From: Bacteroidota bacterium
GTDB taxonomy: Bacteria > Bacteroidota > Bacteroidia > Bacteroidales > PXBB01
Assembly: GCA_022708385.1 (NCBI GenBank)
Contig: JAKIYU010000151.1
Span: 1-6,552 of the forward strand
DNA length: 6,552 nt
Reading direction: 5' to 3'
This document shows, piece after piece, positions 6,250-6,552 of this stretch. The notes below the pieces were generated by a model. That model was not told the origin of the DNA. It ran no database searches and saw only the letters and a list, made by a program, of their open reading frames with translations. The translations under genes and the position numbers were made by a program. Every line of letters starts with the position of its first letter. Within the stretch, counting starts at the first letter, position 1.

Positions 6250-6552
6250 ATGCCTGAAAAGGAACGGATAAGCATTATGTGGTTCAGGCGTGATATCAGG
6301 CTGGATGACAACACAGCACTGTATCATGCACTGCACAAAAAGGAGCCTGTATTACCCCTTTTCATATTCGACACGACCATCATTCAGAACCTTGAAAAAG
6401 ATGAGCACAGAATAAACTTCATCTATAATAATTTAAAGAAAATTTCAAATGATTTAAGAAAAGAAGGAAGCGGGTTAATTGTACGTAAGGGCACACCATT
6501 GCAAGTGTTCAAAGAGCTTGCAGATGAATTTCAAATAGAACATATTTATTGC
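6250..6552 (+). CDS. phrB: Deoxyribodipyrimidine photolyase / cryptochrome family, N-terminal part
   Basis: Photolyases are cytoplasmic flavoproteins that use blue light to split UV-induced cyclobutane pyrimidine dimers in DNA. The frame is open from ATG at 6250 to the window end (101 codons), about a fifth to a quarter of the usual length. It begins with the diagnostic ISIMWFRRDIRLDDNTAL (7-24), then the first strands and helices of the Rossmann-like antenna domain, including VLPLFIFD (34-41), HRINFIYNNLKKISNDLR (53-70) and LIVRKGTPLQVFKELAD (76-92). The FAD-binding and active-site regions lie beyond the window, so CPD photolyase cannot be separated from a cryptochrome or (6-4) enzyme. The ATG follows the lipoprotein TGA by one nucleotide and has no Shine-Dalgarno sequence, so translation is probably coupled to the upstream gene. 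Confidence 0.93.
   Translation, partial: MPEKERISIMWFRRDIRLDDNTALYHALHKKEPVLPLFIFDTTIIQNLEKDEHRINFIYNNLKKISNDLRKEGSGLIVRKGTPLQVFKELADEFQIEHIYC

Overview
The window looks like the chromosome of a Bacteroidota (Bacteroidetes) bacterium. Four things point there: a secreted protein ending in a type IX secretion (T9SS) sorting domain, AT-rich intergenic DNA beside coding DNA of moderate GC, six start codons with no recognisable Shine-Dalgarno sequence, and one match to the Bacteroidota -7 promoter element TAnnTTTG. I cannot name the genus. No RNA gene, insertion sequence, CRISPR array or clear intrinsic terminator was seen.

Layout. Two genes on the minus strand fill the left third. A C-terminal processing protease (S41 family) runs off the left edge (1..1222). 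A secreted CAP/SCP-domain protein (1485..2045) lies upstream of it, across a 262-nt AT-rich gap that may carry the protease promoter. A 93-nt divergent region separates these from four plus-strand genes: a secreted ankyrin-repeat protein with a beta-rich, barrel-like C-terminus (2139..3509); 3 nt later a large secreted multidomain protein with PKD/Ig-like modules and a T9SS tail (3513..5675); a small lipoprotein (5802..6248); and, 1 nt after that, the start of a deoxyribodipyrimidine photolyase (6250..6552), which runs off the right edge.

Two true genes are cut by the window edges: the S41 protease (407 codons visible, all three catalytic residues present) and the photolyase (101 codons visible).

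The most notable observation is at the end of the large secreted protein. The reading frame stops at 5675 in the middle of the sorting domain, but the missing last strand of that domain, ending RKIGKIVKIK, is intact in the -1 frame and stops at 5729-5731. A single lost base, most simply a T4 run reduced to T3, explains this. The gene is therefore either a recent frameshift mutant, a phase variant or a sequencing error. If real, the protein should fail to be exported and anchored by T9SS.

Functional reading. Five of the six genes encode envelope or secreted proteins. The ankyrin and T9SS-cargo genes are almost certainly one transcript and may work together at the cell surface. The lipoprotein and photolyase are tightly juxtaposed but have no obvious functional link. 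Nothing here proves a new system. The ankyrin/barrel fusion paired with a T9SS cargo carrying a large uncharacterised core domain is the best candidate for undescribed biology.
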